The position numbers and the translations under genes are program-made. Shown piece after piece: positions 8,319-16,268 of a DNA stretch of 55,633 bases; position 1 is the first letter of the stretch, and the number at the start of each line of letters is the position of its first letter. The stretch spans positions 1 to 55,633 of the forward strand of contig NZ_SJEE01000035.1 of NCBI RefSeq assembly GCF_006937785.1, given 5' to 3'. The notes under the pieces were generated by a model. That model saw only the letters and a list, made by a program, of their open reading frames with translations. It did no database searches and was not told where the DNA came from. The stretch comes from Pseudanabaena sp. UWO311. Its GTDB lineage: Bacteria > Cyanobacteriota > Cyanobacteriia > Pseudanabaenales > Pseudanabaenaceae.

Positions 8319-8529
8319 GGTAAAGCCTCTCTTTAGAACTAAAATGTAACTGTATCAATCTTAAATGTTTGTGCAAAGATAAATAACTTAAGCTTTTTTG
8401 CTACTAAGATTTGCATTTCATAAATGATTAACTGTCGTAATATAGAGAATACAGTCAATTATAGACAAAATAAAGTGATAGTGATCACAGCTATTGACAC
8501 ATAATTAAAATTTCCACTTTTAAGTTTAC
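8319..8529. other. AT-rich spacer between TPR-CHAT gene and small peptide gene
   Basis: An AT-rich stretch with no open frame of note. On the minus strand it is the leader of the small peptide gene. No strong terminator hairpin follows the TPR-CHAT stop, so read-through into the peptide gene is possible. Confidence 0.4.
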
Positions 8530-10986
8530 TTACAGTCCGTTGCCGATCGCAAAAAATGCCGCCCAGTAATTAGGATGATTGTATTGTGATGATCTAATTA
8601 GCGATATTTGCGCCCTGCGTAATGCTTCAGTAACAGTAATATCACCTTTTTGAAGTTCACCATAAAAAGCAGTCATGAGTGCTTGTGTCCCAGCATCATT
8701 GACTTTCCACAGAGATGCAATCGCAACTCTGGCTCCTGCGGATTGCATTTGATAGCCTAATCCTAAGATCTCGACACCAGTGCCTAATTTGCTGCCAAGC
8801 CCTGACTGACAAGCACTGAGGATAACTAAATCCACATTACTCAGTGACCAATCTTGAATCTCTCTGATCGTCGCTTTTTCACCATTGCCAAAAAGGATAA
8901 AAGAGTCTTCGGGAGTTCCCACTGATAACTGCCCGTGGGTAGCTAGATGCAAAATTGTATGGGAGTTAGCTTTGGTTGCGGTGATTTGTTTGCTAAAGGC
9001 GGCTTCGGTGAAGGTGGTGGTATTTGGGAAAAGGCTGGCAATTTTTTGGACTTCTGTGATGGTGGCGGGTAGACCTTCAAATCCTGAGCGGGTCTTCTCT
9101 CCAGATTTCCCACCAAATGCACCTGCAAAGATGCGTGGCTTCGCTAGTGGTTTTGGCGCAAAGGAGGTGAGGGATTCGGCAGTGATATTGTTAACGCGAT
9201 ATTTTTCGACTAGCCACTGTTTTCCATCATGGAGAGCCGAGAGGGGAATATAGCGCAGTTGTCCATCTGGTGCATAGATAATCGTATCGATTTTTAGCTC
9301 TTTTAGCTCTGTTTCAAATGGTTGAATTAGCAATTTATAGAGTTTTTTGGCAGGTTCATTAACATCTTCGGAGCCAGCATCACGAAGCGCACTAAGAAAA
9401 TCAACTATTTCTTGGTTGAGTTGCTCACGTTTGATTTTGACTGTGCGGCGCAGGGGTGGGGTTTTGGCATTGATGATAATTAGTTCGAGGTGATCGTCTA
9501 GGATTAGAGGATAGAGTAGGACTGCATTGGGAACTTGGGAAAGGACATCTTTTTGGAGTTTACGATAACTGGAAAGGTTGAGATTTTGTTGTTCTTCAAC
9601 GCGACGCAGTTCAGCAATCAGTTTTTTAATTTCGGGGCTATTTAGGAAAGAGTTGAATTGCTTGTTTTGATCGCGTTCAGTTTGAACTAGTTGGGCGAGG
9701 CGTTGTTGTTCGGTTTCACTGAGTTTATTTTCACGGTCTTTTTGTTGGAGGGTGTTGAGTTCTGTGGCTAGGGCGATGATGTTTTGTTCGGGACGTTGGA
9801 GGTCAACGCCTTGGGCTGTTTGGGTGTTACCTCGCAAGGTGCGGAGGTAGTCGCTGAGTTCTTGAACTTTGAGAAGGTCGAGGACTTGTTGGGCTTCGAG
9901 AATACGGTCTTGCTTGAGTAAGAGATCGGCTAGGGATCGATAGGAACTTTCGATAGTAGAAAGATAAGTTTTTTGTGCTTCTATACCGAGTCCACGTATG
10001 TCTTTGCGAATCTCTTCACGAACATTGATAGATTGTTTATAAAAGAGTATCGCTAGTTCAATTTGATCGAGTTTTTTGAACAAGTATCCTAAATTCGTGA
10101 GCGCACGTCCTTCACCATTCCGATCTCCAATTTGCTTAGCTATAACTAAAGATTGCTGATAATACTCAATTGCTTTTTGATATTGACCAAGAGCTATCAA
10201 TGTATTACCAAGATTATTGATTATTTCTCCTTCAATAATAGTATTTTTGATTTGCTTAGCTATAACTAAAGATTGCTGATAATACTCAATTGCTTTTTGA
10301 TATTGCTTAAGATAGTTGTATACAATCCCCAAGTTGTTAAGTGCTCTTGCCTCTCCACTACGATAGCCAATTTGACGATTAATATCCAAAGATTTCTGAT
10401 AGTGAGCAATGGCTTTCTGATATTGTCCAATTAAATCGTAAGCACTACCCAAATTTCCCTGTGCAATAACTTGCCCTTTGAGATCTCCTATTTGTTTGGT
10501 TATAATTATAGATTGCTGATAATATTCAATTGCTTTTTGGTACTGGCCTAGATAGCTATATGTATTGCCAAGATTATTGAGTGTTCTTCCCTCTGACTCT
10601 TGAGCGTCAACTTGTCGAGCAATCTCTAATGCTTGCTCAAGGTACTCAATTGCTTTTTGATATTGTCCAAGTGCATTATATATATTCCCCAATTTTCTTT
10701 GTGAATTTCCTAGCCCCTTTCGATCTTTATTCTGTTGATAAATTTTTAATGCTTTACCATAGGTTTGTAATGCTTCTTGAAACTGACTCTTTTCATACTG
10801 TTCATCCCCTAGTTTTAGAAGTTGCTCAGCCTCTTTTTCCCTAGGATATATACTTTGAGCATTGACAGATTTTAGAGGGGAAAATGTAAAAATTTGGATA
10901 GGGGAAAGGCTGATTCCAATCGTAACGAGTAATCCGCCAGCGATCAATCGCGTAAAACAGTTAAGTGACTTGAGACTAGAGCGCAT
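8530..10986 (-). CDS. Secreted TPR-CHAT protease-like protein
   Basis: An 818-residue protein with an N-terminal signal sequence (LIAGGLLVTIGISL, cleavage near VNAQS). About eight tetratricopeptide repeats follow (residues about 50-345, each with a version of LGQYQKAIEYYQQSL), then a coiled linker (about 345-520), then a C-terminal CHAT domain. CHAT is the caspase-HetF fold; the catalytic histidine is visible in HLATHG (near residue 684) and the cysteine in LSACQSGLG (near 726), so a working clan CD protease is likely. TPRs normally bind a partner that controls the protease. Export to the periplasm is typical for many cyanobacterial copies. Two neighbouring TPRs are almost identical in DNA (56 bases near 10132 and 10252), showing recent internal duplication. 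Confidence 0.92.
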   Translation of the reverse strand: MRSSLKSLNCFTRLIAGGLLVTIGISLSPIQIFTFSPLKSVNAQSIYPREKEAEQLLKLGDEQYEKSQFQEALQTYGKALKIYQQNKDRKGLGNSQRKLGNIYNALGQYQKAIEYLEQALEIARQVDAQESEGRTLNNLGNTYSYLGQYQKAIEYYQQSIIITKQIGDLKGQVIAQGNLGSAYDLIGQYQKAIAHYQKSLDINRQIGYRSGEARALNNLGIVYNYLKQYQKAIEYYQQSLVIAKQIKNTIIEGEIINNLGNTLIALGQYQKAIEYYQQSLVIAKQIGDRNGEGRALTNLGYLFKKLDQIELAILFYKQSINVREEIRKDIRGLGIEAQKTYLSTIESSYRSLADLLLKQDRILEAQQVLDLLKVQELSDYLRTLRGNTQTAQGVDLQRPEQNIIALATELNTLQQKDRENKLSETEQQRLAQLVQTERDQNKQFNSFLNSPEIKKLIAELRRVEEQQNLNLSSYRKLQKDVLSQVPNAVLLYPLILDDHLELIIINAKTPPLRRTVKIKREQLNQEIVDFLSALRDAGSEDVNEPAKKLYKLLIQPFETELKELKIDTIIYAPDGQLRYIPLSALHDGKQWLVEKYRVNNITAESLTSFAPKPLAKPRIFAGAFGGKSGEKTRSGFEGLPATITEVQKIASLFPNTTTFTEAAFSKQITATKANSHTILHLATHGQLSVGTPEDSFILFGNGEKATIREIQDWSLSNVDLVILSACQSGLGSKLGTGVEILGLGYQMQSAGARVAIASLWKVNDAGTQALMTAFYGELQKGDITVTEALRRAQISLIRSSQYNHPNYWAAFFAIGNGL

Positions 10987-11344
10987 CTTAACTATACTCC
11001 GAGCAAAAATCTTATCCTTATAAATATCACTATTTTAGTTGTAAAGATAGACATTAACTCATGAAATTTTGATGATTTGGATCGCTACCCGTTACATACT
11101 GCGATCACCCCCCATCTAAATCTAACAAGCGCTACAATCTTGGCAAATTTCCACTAAAACACCATGCGATCTCGGACGAGACAAGTCTGTTGAATAGAGT
11201 TGATGAGCTTTCGCACGATCAAGACTCTGCTTTTGTGTAGAAATTGGAGAGGGTTGGTTAAGGGATCGGGAGGCGTTACAAAGTGCGATCGCTTGGCGTG
11301 AATTTTTTGCAATTTCTTGTTACAGCCAAAGGATTTATGTATAT
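10987..11344. other. Spacer with degenerate dispersed repeats
   Basis: Contains the shared blocks TACTGCGATCACC, GGCAAATTTCCACTAAAAC and GTTACAAAGTGCGATCGC, plus the decayed coding-like copy at 11202-11261. No intact gene is visible on either strand. Confidence 0.5.
11202..11261 (+). repeat. Coding-like relic repeat, copy 3 (decayed)
   Basis: The frame reads DELSHDQDSAFV, then a stop, then KLERVG. It aligns with EYLELSCDRDSVFVKRLERV of the copies at 7161 and 8035. The internal stop shows that this copy is dead. Confidence 0.45.
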
Positions 11345-11971
11345 TTACAAATCTTCAAAATCAATCTTACAGAGATCTACATCTGGATAGCCGTAGTCAT
11401 TTACCATCTGTACCATCGCAAATTGTTTTTCCTCTGGAGATATAATCGCAACAAGGATGTCATCAATTATGCCAAGATTCTCTCTGACGATCCGATTCAA
11501 CTCATCTGTTTTCTGATGAGCAAAAAGGTAAAGACCGCTTGCAGCAAGTACTCCGTCTGAAAATGTTAAGATGCTCCCAACACGCTCTCGGTATTTGAAG
11601 AGGATGTTAAAGCAATCGGTTAATTGATCGCTGTGAACGCCAAACCCATGACCGTAATTTATGCTTCCTCTCATGTCCACTGGTAGCATTTCCAACATTG
11701 AATTGTGTAATGTATCTAATAATGAGGCATATCTCGGATCATCGTATTTTATAAATTTCCCATTAACGAATGCCTCTGGATTCCATTCGATCTCAAAGGC
11801 GTTAAACATTGCAATCAACTGTTGAAATCGGAAATGGCTTGATGGACTCCATGAAAGTGATTTCTCATTCCACCTATTTACATCAGGCACAAATCTTCTC
11901 AGATCTAAGAATGTAAGTAGCAAATTTCGAGCAGTAATAATTGTCGTTTTTTCAATATATCTGATATACAT
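11345..11971 (-). CDS. Hypothetical protein, 208 residues
   Basis: An intact soluble-looking protein without signal peptide or membrane segment. It has an aromatic- and Asn-rich middle (WNPEAFVNGKFIKYDDPRYA), a patch INYGHGFGVHSDQLTDCFNILF, and an acidic C-terminus (DVDLCKIDFEDL). Composition is less rich in HIP1 sites than its neighbours, which may point to transfer. I do not recognise a family. It is flanked on both sides by repeat-rich spacers and has no operon partner. Confidence 0.6.
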   Translation of the reverse strand: MYIRYIEKTTIITARNLLLTFLDLRRFVPDVNRWNEKSLSWSPSSHFRFQQLIAMFNAFEIEWNPEAFVNGKFIKYDDPRYASLLDTLHNSMLEMLPVDMRGSINYGHGFGVHSDQLTDCFNILFKYRERVGSILTFSDGVLAASGLYLFAHQKTDELNRIVRENLGIIDDILVAIISPEEKQFAMVQMVNDYGYPDVDLCKIDFEDL

Positions 11972-12307
11972 AAAGCTATAGCCAAGATTGCACTAGATGA
12001 TAGATTTTGAGAAAAAAGATTTCAAGAAAGCAAATCCTTAAAATGGTGATAGCAATTAACGACAAATGGAAAATAAGTTATTAAATATTTTCCCCTAAAA
12101 CCGAATGTTTCGCTAGAACCAATGCGATCGCCTAACCATCCAAAGTACTGCCTAAACTACTCGACTGCATTAGGCTTTGCCGTACCAGAGGCGATCGCTG
12201 TCTCCACAATGACCATTGAGTAAGAAGTCGATCGATCCGTTACAAACTGCGATCGCACAAGGATCGGATAGCGTGACATTGCTATGCTGGTTGTAAAATC
12301 TCTCTAC
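11972..12307. other. Repeat-rich spacer
   Basis: Carries further copies of the local degenerate blocks (TTTTCCCCTAAAACC near 12086, TCGCTAGAACCAATGCGATC near 12110, and GTTACAAACTGCGATCGC near 12240) and several HIP1 sites. No gene was seen. Confidence 0.5.
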
Positions 12308-12667
12308 ATGAATGTAATGACAAACCTTATTAAGTCAATAAAGCAGTCAGAATCACTTCAGGTTTTAGTCCGCAGATTTGCCACTTATCTTGTCTTGTCA
12401 GCAGTTTTCATACTACTAGGGCTAGGTATAGGCGTTATTGGTTATCACTGGGTTGCTGGTTTCAGTTGGGTAGATGCCTTAGTCGAAGCTTCAATGATTC
12501 TTAGTGGCATGGGACCAATTAGCCCATTACCGAATATCAGCGCTAAGATTTTTGCCTCTACATACGCGCTTTTTAGTGGTTTAGTTTTTGTCCTAGCAAT
12601 GGGGATCGTTTTATCTCCAGTTGTCTATAGTTTGCTGAAACATTTTGATGTCAATAAGGAAGCTTAA
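12308..12667 (+). CDS. Two-helix membrane protein resembling a K+ channel pore module
   Basis: The protein is about 119 residues from ATG 12308; an upstream ATG at 12284 lies in repeat DNA. Two membrane helices (about residues 26-50 and 82-108) flank a short helix and the loop ALVEASMILSGMGPISPLP. This helix-loop-helix plan and the position of the loop resemble two-TM potassium channels, but the selectivity filter TVGYG is replaced by LSGMGP, so potassium selectivity cannot be claimed. Short proteins with this variant loop occur in other bacteria as uncharacterised membrane proteins. A 21-bp repeat array begins at the last codons. Confidence 0.55.
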   Translation: MNVMTNLIKSIKQSESLQVLVRRFATYLVLSAVFILLGLGIGVIGYHWVAGFSWVDALVEASMILSGMGPISPLPNISAKIFASTYALFSGLVFVLAMGIVLSPVVYSLLKHFDVNKEA

Positions 12668-12740
12668 CTTCTACAAAAGGAAGCTTAACTTCTACAAAAG
12701 GAAGCTTAACTTCTACAAAAGGAAGCTTAACTTCTACAAA
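12658..12740. repeat. 21-bp tandem repeat, four copies
   Basis: Unit GGAAGCTTAACTTCTACAAAA at 12658, 12679, 12700 and 12721; the last copy runs into a HIP1 site. The first unit supplies the last codons and stop of the preceding membrane protein gene. Copies are identical, so the array is recent. Each unit contains a HindIII-type AAGCTT palindrome. Confidence 0.95.
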
Positions 12741-12818
12741 CTGCGATCGCCCTCAGATCTGATACCGTGAGAATATTTAGTTATCGACTTTCCCCTAGAA
12801 CGCAACAAGGAAAACACC

Positions 12819-13280
12819 ATGAATGCCAAGCAAATTTTGACCACTGTTGCCTCTGCGATCGCCTTATCCTTACTTGGCAATGTGGCACAGGCTCAGGCAG
12901 AGTGTCCTAAAGCTGGTACGTTAAAGAATTTTGCTCAAATTACGGCACAAGCCGAAGTTTTTAATGGTTGTGATGTCACTACTGAGGTTAGTTTTGTCGC
13001 AACAGGCAAGGGTAACAATCTGTTTGCGGCTTACAATTTTGATGGAGAGACTGTATTTCGGGTAATGCCTTTAGGACAAGAAGCTGTCGCCACACCATTT
13101 GGCATAGAGGCTTATGGAATTAGTATTGCAAACGATAAGGCAGACCCAGTTTTTACTTTGAAAACTGGCGACATTTTGCGTTTACGAGGATCTGTAGATT
13201 TTAAAAAGTTTAATGGTTATGACGTGGGCGTTGCCAGTCGAGTTTTTCGCGCTCAGTCAGTTGAAGTTTTGAAAAAGTAG
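12819..13280 (+). CDS. Secreted protein of unknown function, 153 residues
   Basis: A clear signal peptide (ILTTVASAIALSLLG, cleavage after AQAQA) is followed by a mature domain of about 125 residues. This has two cysteines that could form a disulfide (ECPKAG and NGCDVT) and alternating beta-type sequence (TGDILRLRGSVDFKKFNGYDVGV). It is probably periplasmic or exported. The 36 bases upstream contain the local TTTCCCCTAGAAC repeat block and an AAGGAAAA ribosome site. No family is recognised. Confidence 0.7.
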   Translation: MNAKQILTTVASAIALSLLGNVAQAQAECPKAGTLKNFAQITAQAEVFNGCDVTTEVSFVATGKGNNLFAAYNFDGETVFRVMPLGQEAVATPFGIEAYGISIANDKADPVFTLKTGDILRLRGSVDFKKFNGYDVGVASRVFRAQSVEVLKK

Positions 13281-13434
13281 TTGAGAGTGAGGCGATCGCG
13301 CAGTGGATCGGGTGGTGTTACAAAGTGCGATCGCACTGCTGTTAATCGTGCATACTTTTCATGTCTATGGTGTTTCTTGGTATGTAGTTTCAACTTATCA
13401 TGCCGCACCACCGCAGTCCCTATTTTATGAAACA

Positions 13435-14184
13435 ATGCCATTCTCTATTATGTTGAATATCAATCAAGCTTTGCTGGGTATTGTCACTACTGCTTCTATC
13501 TCTATCCTCGCCAGTAGTCCTGAAATACAAGCTGCTAAACCACCAAATCCATTAACTGGTATTTGGATCTCTGACGATAGTAATTCAGGTGTCTCTAGAA
13601 TGCGTTTCACCGCAGATGGGCAAGTAATGATTTTGCCAATCGTTGCCTATGAAGACAGAATAGAATCTGAGAAAATCGCCAAGTATGTTTTTTCTGCTGA
13701 TGGTAAGAAGTTAGCAATTACAACTAGCGATCGAGTGACCACAAACTATGACGTTCAAGTGCTGGCAGGTGGTAAAGCTACTTTATTCAACCCCACAGGA
13801 TCTTACTATTCCAAAAAGCTTAAATTAAGAAAGGCTTGCGAGAATTCTGAACTAACTTCTTCGCCAAAAAATCCAGTGCTTGGAACTTGGTTGATGATTG
13901 CACCCCGAGCGATGGTAGTGAGAGCAATTTTTACCTCAGACAATAAAATGATTTGGCTATCTATTGATGAGAGGCAGAATTCTGCGCGTTCTGAATTCCC
14001 ATATACGATCGCTCAAAACAGTCAATCATTCACAATGGTAATCTCCGACAAAGAAAAAATCTCCTATGTTTATGCATTAAAAAACGATCATCAAATGACT
14101 CTTGAGGCAAAAACTAGGAGGGAAAAATGGAATCTATTCAAGATCTGTGACTCAACAGCACTACCTGCCATTCAACCGAAGTAG
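13435..14184 (+). CDS. Secreted protein with two lipocalin-like repeats
   Basis: About 249 residues if started at ATG 13435 (or 244 from 13450). The frame extends upstream to 13303 but that part crosses a repeat block. A signal peptide (ALLGIVTTASISILA, cleavage near EIQA) precedes two similar domains. One opens with NPLTGIWISDD and MRFTADGQVMIL, the other with NPVLGTWLMIA and IFTSDNKMIWL. Each ends near a cysteine (KACENS, KICDST). The pattern of G-x-W followed by beta strands is that of small beta-barrel folds; the duplication is clear from sequence, the fold is inferred. Function is unknown. Confidence 0.65.
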   Translation: MPFSIMLNINQALLGIVTTASISILASSPEIQAAKPPNPLTGIWISDDSNSGVSRMRFTADGQVMILPIVAYEDRIESEKIAKYVFSADGKKLAITTSDRVTTNYDVQVLAGGKATLFNPTGSYYSKKLKLRKACENSELTSSPKNPVLGTWLMIAPRAMVVRAIFTSDNKMIWLSIDERQNSARSEFPYTIAQNSQSFTMVISDKEKISYVYALKNDHQMTLEAKTRREKWNLFKICDSTALPAIQPK

Positions 14185-14220
14185 TAATGTTATCGACGGA
14201 GAATAGCGATCGCACAAAGA

Positions 14221-14313
14221 TAGGACTTACGCAAAAACGTCTTAAAACCCACATTTTATCGTAGGGGCAATTCATGAATTGCCCCTACATTTCGTCCTTT
14301 TGCGTCAGTCCTA
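14221..14313. mobile_element. 93-bp MITE with TAGGACTTACGCA ends (copy 1)
   Basis: Starts TAGGACTTACGCAAAA and ends TTTTGCGTCAGTCCTA. The centre is the palindrome GTAGGGGCAATTCATGAATTG with its inverse. A copy of the same length and arrangement lies at 49041-49133. Non-autonomous. Confidence 0.85.
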
Positions 14314-14405
14314 AAAGAATTTCTCAACACGACCAACAACTGTAAATATTTACACCTGTTCTGGTAGAAATTATTGTTTCAATTTTCTACCTATTTGCAC
14401 AACTC

Positions 14406-14753
14406 ATGCCCAAAATACCCGACTGCGATCGCTGCATCAACAATGCCCACAGTGCTTACCTAGTCTGTGCGATCCATCCCAAAGGCATTGACGGTGATTC
14501 ATGTTCAGACTTTGCCGATGATGGTCAAGAGCTATGGTGTCCCAATAGTTTTACGTTTATTGATGGTCATCTTGTGAAATTGCCAATAACCTATGAAACC
14601 GATCATCAGTCAAGGTTAACCAGAGCGCAACAGTATCAAATTTTGATGACGCATCCTGTATTTTCGGGTCGATGTCCGCAATGTCTCTATGTGTATGAAG
14701 AGAATAGCGATCGCATTGATTGGAATTGCCCTATCTGTGGATGGCAAGATTAA
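14406..14753 (+). CDS. Cysteine-rich conserved hypothetical protein, zinc-ribbon-like C-terminus
   Basis: A 115-residue protein with two metal-binding-looking regions. The N-terminus has CDRC followed by CAIHPKGIDGDSC; the C-terminus has CPQCLYVYEEN and DWNCPICGW, a four-cysteine zinc ribbon. Such proteins are widespread in cyanobacteria without assigned function. It overlaps the convergent XRE gene by four bases. A local HIP1 site lies within the gene, so it is well adapted to this genome. Confidence 0.7.
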   Translation: MPKIPDCDRCINNAHSAYLVCAIHPKGIDGDSCSDFADDGQELWCPNSFTFIDGHLVKLPITYETDHQSRLTRAQQYQILMTHPVFSGRCPQCLYVYEENSDRIDWNCPICGWQD

Positions 14754-15124
14754 TCGAGTTTTTTATTTTCAATATCGTCAGGTAAATCCCCTCCAAAAAG
14801 TTTACCAATTTGCATTAGTAAGCAACCTATTTGTTGATTGTCCATTATGGTAATCGCAAAAGCAACTGTGGGGCATTCTTGCGTAGATATTGTGCGTCCA
14901 TAGATATTCGCCAAAAACTCTTCTGGCAGTTGACCAGACAATTCGGCAAGCTTTTCTAAGTTTTCAAGGGTCGGCACGTTGGTGGCTTTTTCCCAACTCG
15001 CAATTGTAGATTGACTAACATCAAGTGTTTTAGCAAATTCAATCTGAGAAGCTTCACCTCTAAGGGTCTTTACTGTTTGAGCCAACCTTAAACGACTTTG
15101 ATGATCCATATGTGCAAATAACAA
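14750..15124 (-). CDS. XRE-family helix-turn-helix regulator
   Basis: A 124-residue protein (or 119 from the second Met at 15109). The N-terminal helix-turn-helix reads LRLAQTVKTLRGEASQIEFA followed by SQSTIASWEKATNVPTLENL, a textbook Cro/C1-type domain. The C-terminal half has no recognised ligand domain. It is divergent from the 15209 gene and the palindrome lies between them, as in a phage-like or plasmid-like control region; it may repress that cassette. The binding site is not proven. Confidence 0.88.
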   Translation of the reverse strand: MLFAHMDHQSRLRLAQTVKTLRGEASQIEFAKTLDVSQSTIASWEKATNVPTLENLEKLAELSGQLPEEFLANIYGRTISTQECPTVAFAITIMDNQQIGCLLMQIGKLFGGDLPDDIENKKLD

Positions 15125-15185
15125 TCATATAGATATATACGAACTTATAAAGCATTTTAGACGTATTGAGGTGTAAACGTGAATA

Positions 15186-15211
15186 CATTATTTATCGATC
15201 GATAAATAATG
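15186..15211. promoter_or_regulatory. 26-bp perfect palindrome ending in the start codon of the next gene
   Basis: The left half is CATTATTTATCGA and the right half is its exact reverse complement, ending in the ATG at 15209-15211. It sits between the XRE gene and the small RHH-like gene. A dimeric DNA-binding protein bound here would block ribosome access and transcription together. It is the obvious operator candidate for the cassette. Confidence 0.7.
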
Positions 15212-15364
15212 GCTAAAAGAGAAAAGACGACTACCGCTATCGAAAAATTTCTGAAACGTAGAATATCGTTGATTGCTGCCGAGCAAGGCGTTGATTTTTG
15301 CGTTGTTCTGGAGGATTTGATTATTAAGGGTCTCGAATATTATGACAACTCGATTGCCGCTTGA
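15209..15364 (+). CDS. Small RHH-like DNA-binding protein (51 residues)
   Basis: This short frame reads TTTAIEKFLKRRISLIAAEQ then CVVLEDLIIKGLEYYD. A short strand followed by two helices is the ribbon-helix-helix (Arc/CopG) plan. The start codon is the end of a perfect palindrome, as expected for autoregulation. Its 3' end overlaps the next gene (start 15342) by 23 bases in another frame, implying translational coupling. Family assignment is from pattern only. Confidence 0.6.
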   Translation: MAKREKTTTAIEKFLKRRISLIAAEQGVDFCVVLEDLIIKGLEYYDNSIAA

Positions 15365-15641
15365 TGCTCCTCTACGATTTACGACGAGTTCGTACTACTT
15401 TCATATTTTGGTTAGGCGGACATCATCGCTTAAATGCGTATCAGTCCACTCTGAAGGAAATGCCTCAGCTTTTAACGAGCTTGCAGAGCAATTAGGGGGC
15501 AAATGCTCCAAAACGCTTACCAGTAAAGATGGGGAGGAGCGATTATTTGTTTTTGAGAAAAAATCGATCGCTAATAAGTTTTTTAAAGCAGTTTTTACCT
15601 TCCCTGAAGTCATCAGCGTAGGCTTAGAGACTTTTCCATAA
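15342..15641 (+). CDS. Hypothetical small protein of the 14-18 kb cassette
   Basis: 99 residues, basic and soluble, with SSYYFHILVRRTSSLKCVSV and a C-terminal FKAVFTFPEVISVGLETF. It overlaps the RHH-like gene by 23 bases. The pattern of alternating strands and one long helix suggests a small alpha/beta fold. I do not recognise it. Context suggests a function in the integrative cassette. Confidence 0.55.
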   Translation: MTTRLPLDAPLRFTTSSYYFHILVRRTSSLKCVSVHSEGNASAFNELAEQLGGKCSKTLTSKDGEERLFVFEKKSIANKFFKAVFTFPEVISVGLETFP

Positions 15642-15695
15642 AAAAAACCACTAGCACGAACTAGCGGGACTACAAATTTTATTCAGTTTCTAACA

Positions 15696-16070
15696 ATGCA
15701 ACAAAATATCTGTGAAATGCTCAATCGTGAGCAACTTTTGGAGTGCCAAAGATTGAATCAAGCCTATTGTATCTGGACTGCATTCAAATATGCAATGGTC
15801 GTAACCTCCCCAAATTATAGAAATCGCGCTCCTCTAACAGCCCCCAGAGTTAATAAACAAAGTAACCAGTTGCTCGAAACTTTTCAAGTTGGCGATCTTG
15901 TTAGCACAGAAACTCATAGTGAAACGGTTGTTAATGGATGGCACAACGTCTCAGGCAGTCGGTTTGTGACTGGAGTTATCAAAAAAATCAAAGGTGACTC
16001 AGTTTGGATTGATTGCGATGGTGAAATTGTTGTCACTCTTCTAGATCAATGTTGGTGGTCTGAGCTATGA
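15696..16070 (+). CDS. Hypothetical protein with an SH3-like C-terminal region
   Basis: 124 residues. The N-terminal half is helical (NREQLLECQRLNQAYCIW). The C-terminal half has FQVGDLVSTETHSE and FVTGVIKKIKGDSVWIDCDG, which looks like a small beta-barrel of the SH3/KOW kind. Its stop overlaps the start of the next small gene (ATGA, 16067-16070). No family is recognised; the cassette context suggests a DNA or RNA-related role, which is inference. Confidence 0.55.
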   Translation: MQQNICEMLNREQLLECQRLNQAYCIWTAFKYAMVVTSPNYRNRAPLTAPRVNKQSNQLLETFQVGDLVSTETHSETVVNGWHNVSGSRFVTGVIKKIKGDSVWIDCDGEIVVTLLDQCWWSEL

Positions 16071-16231
16071 GTGTCTATATACCAACGATTAGAGAAGCCC
16101 TAGAACGTGAAGGCTATTTTGCAAGTATAGCCAAGTCTATAGCTTGCCAATGCAAGCCAGATTTAGTCGAGCATTGCGATCGCGACGGCTTATTTTTCAC
16201 CTGTGAATTGTGCTTGCGTGATGTGCCTTAA
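16067..16231 (+). CDS. 54-residue cysteine-containing small protein
   Basis: The frame begins at the ATGA overlap with the previous gene and reads TIREALEREGYFASIAKSIA then CQCKPDLVEHCDRDGLFFTC and ELCLRDVP. Five cysteines and one histidine could hold one zinc ion. It is too short for standard gene callers, but the coupling to its neighbour supports translation. Function unknown. Confidence 0.5.
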   Translation: MSVYIPTIREALEREGYFASIAKSIACQCKPDLVEHCDRDGLFFTCELCLRDVP

Positions 16232-16268
16232 TGCTTTGGCTCAGGTGATGACCTTTTCGACTATTGAG

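Noticed and set aside
10120-10700. Regularly spaced similar DNA in the CHAT gene considered as CRISPR-like
   Set aside because: The period is that of TPR codons (about 120 bases) and it lies in a clear coding frame.
12658-12740. Tandem repeat considered as a CRISPR array
   Set aside because: The units are contiguous with no spacers, and no cas gene is present in the window.
13303-13434. N-terminal extension of the 13435 protein with an extra hydrophobic segment
   Set aside because: It crosses a dispersed repeat block and precedes a good signal peptide; start at 13435 or 13450 is preferred.
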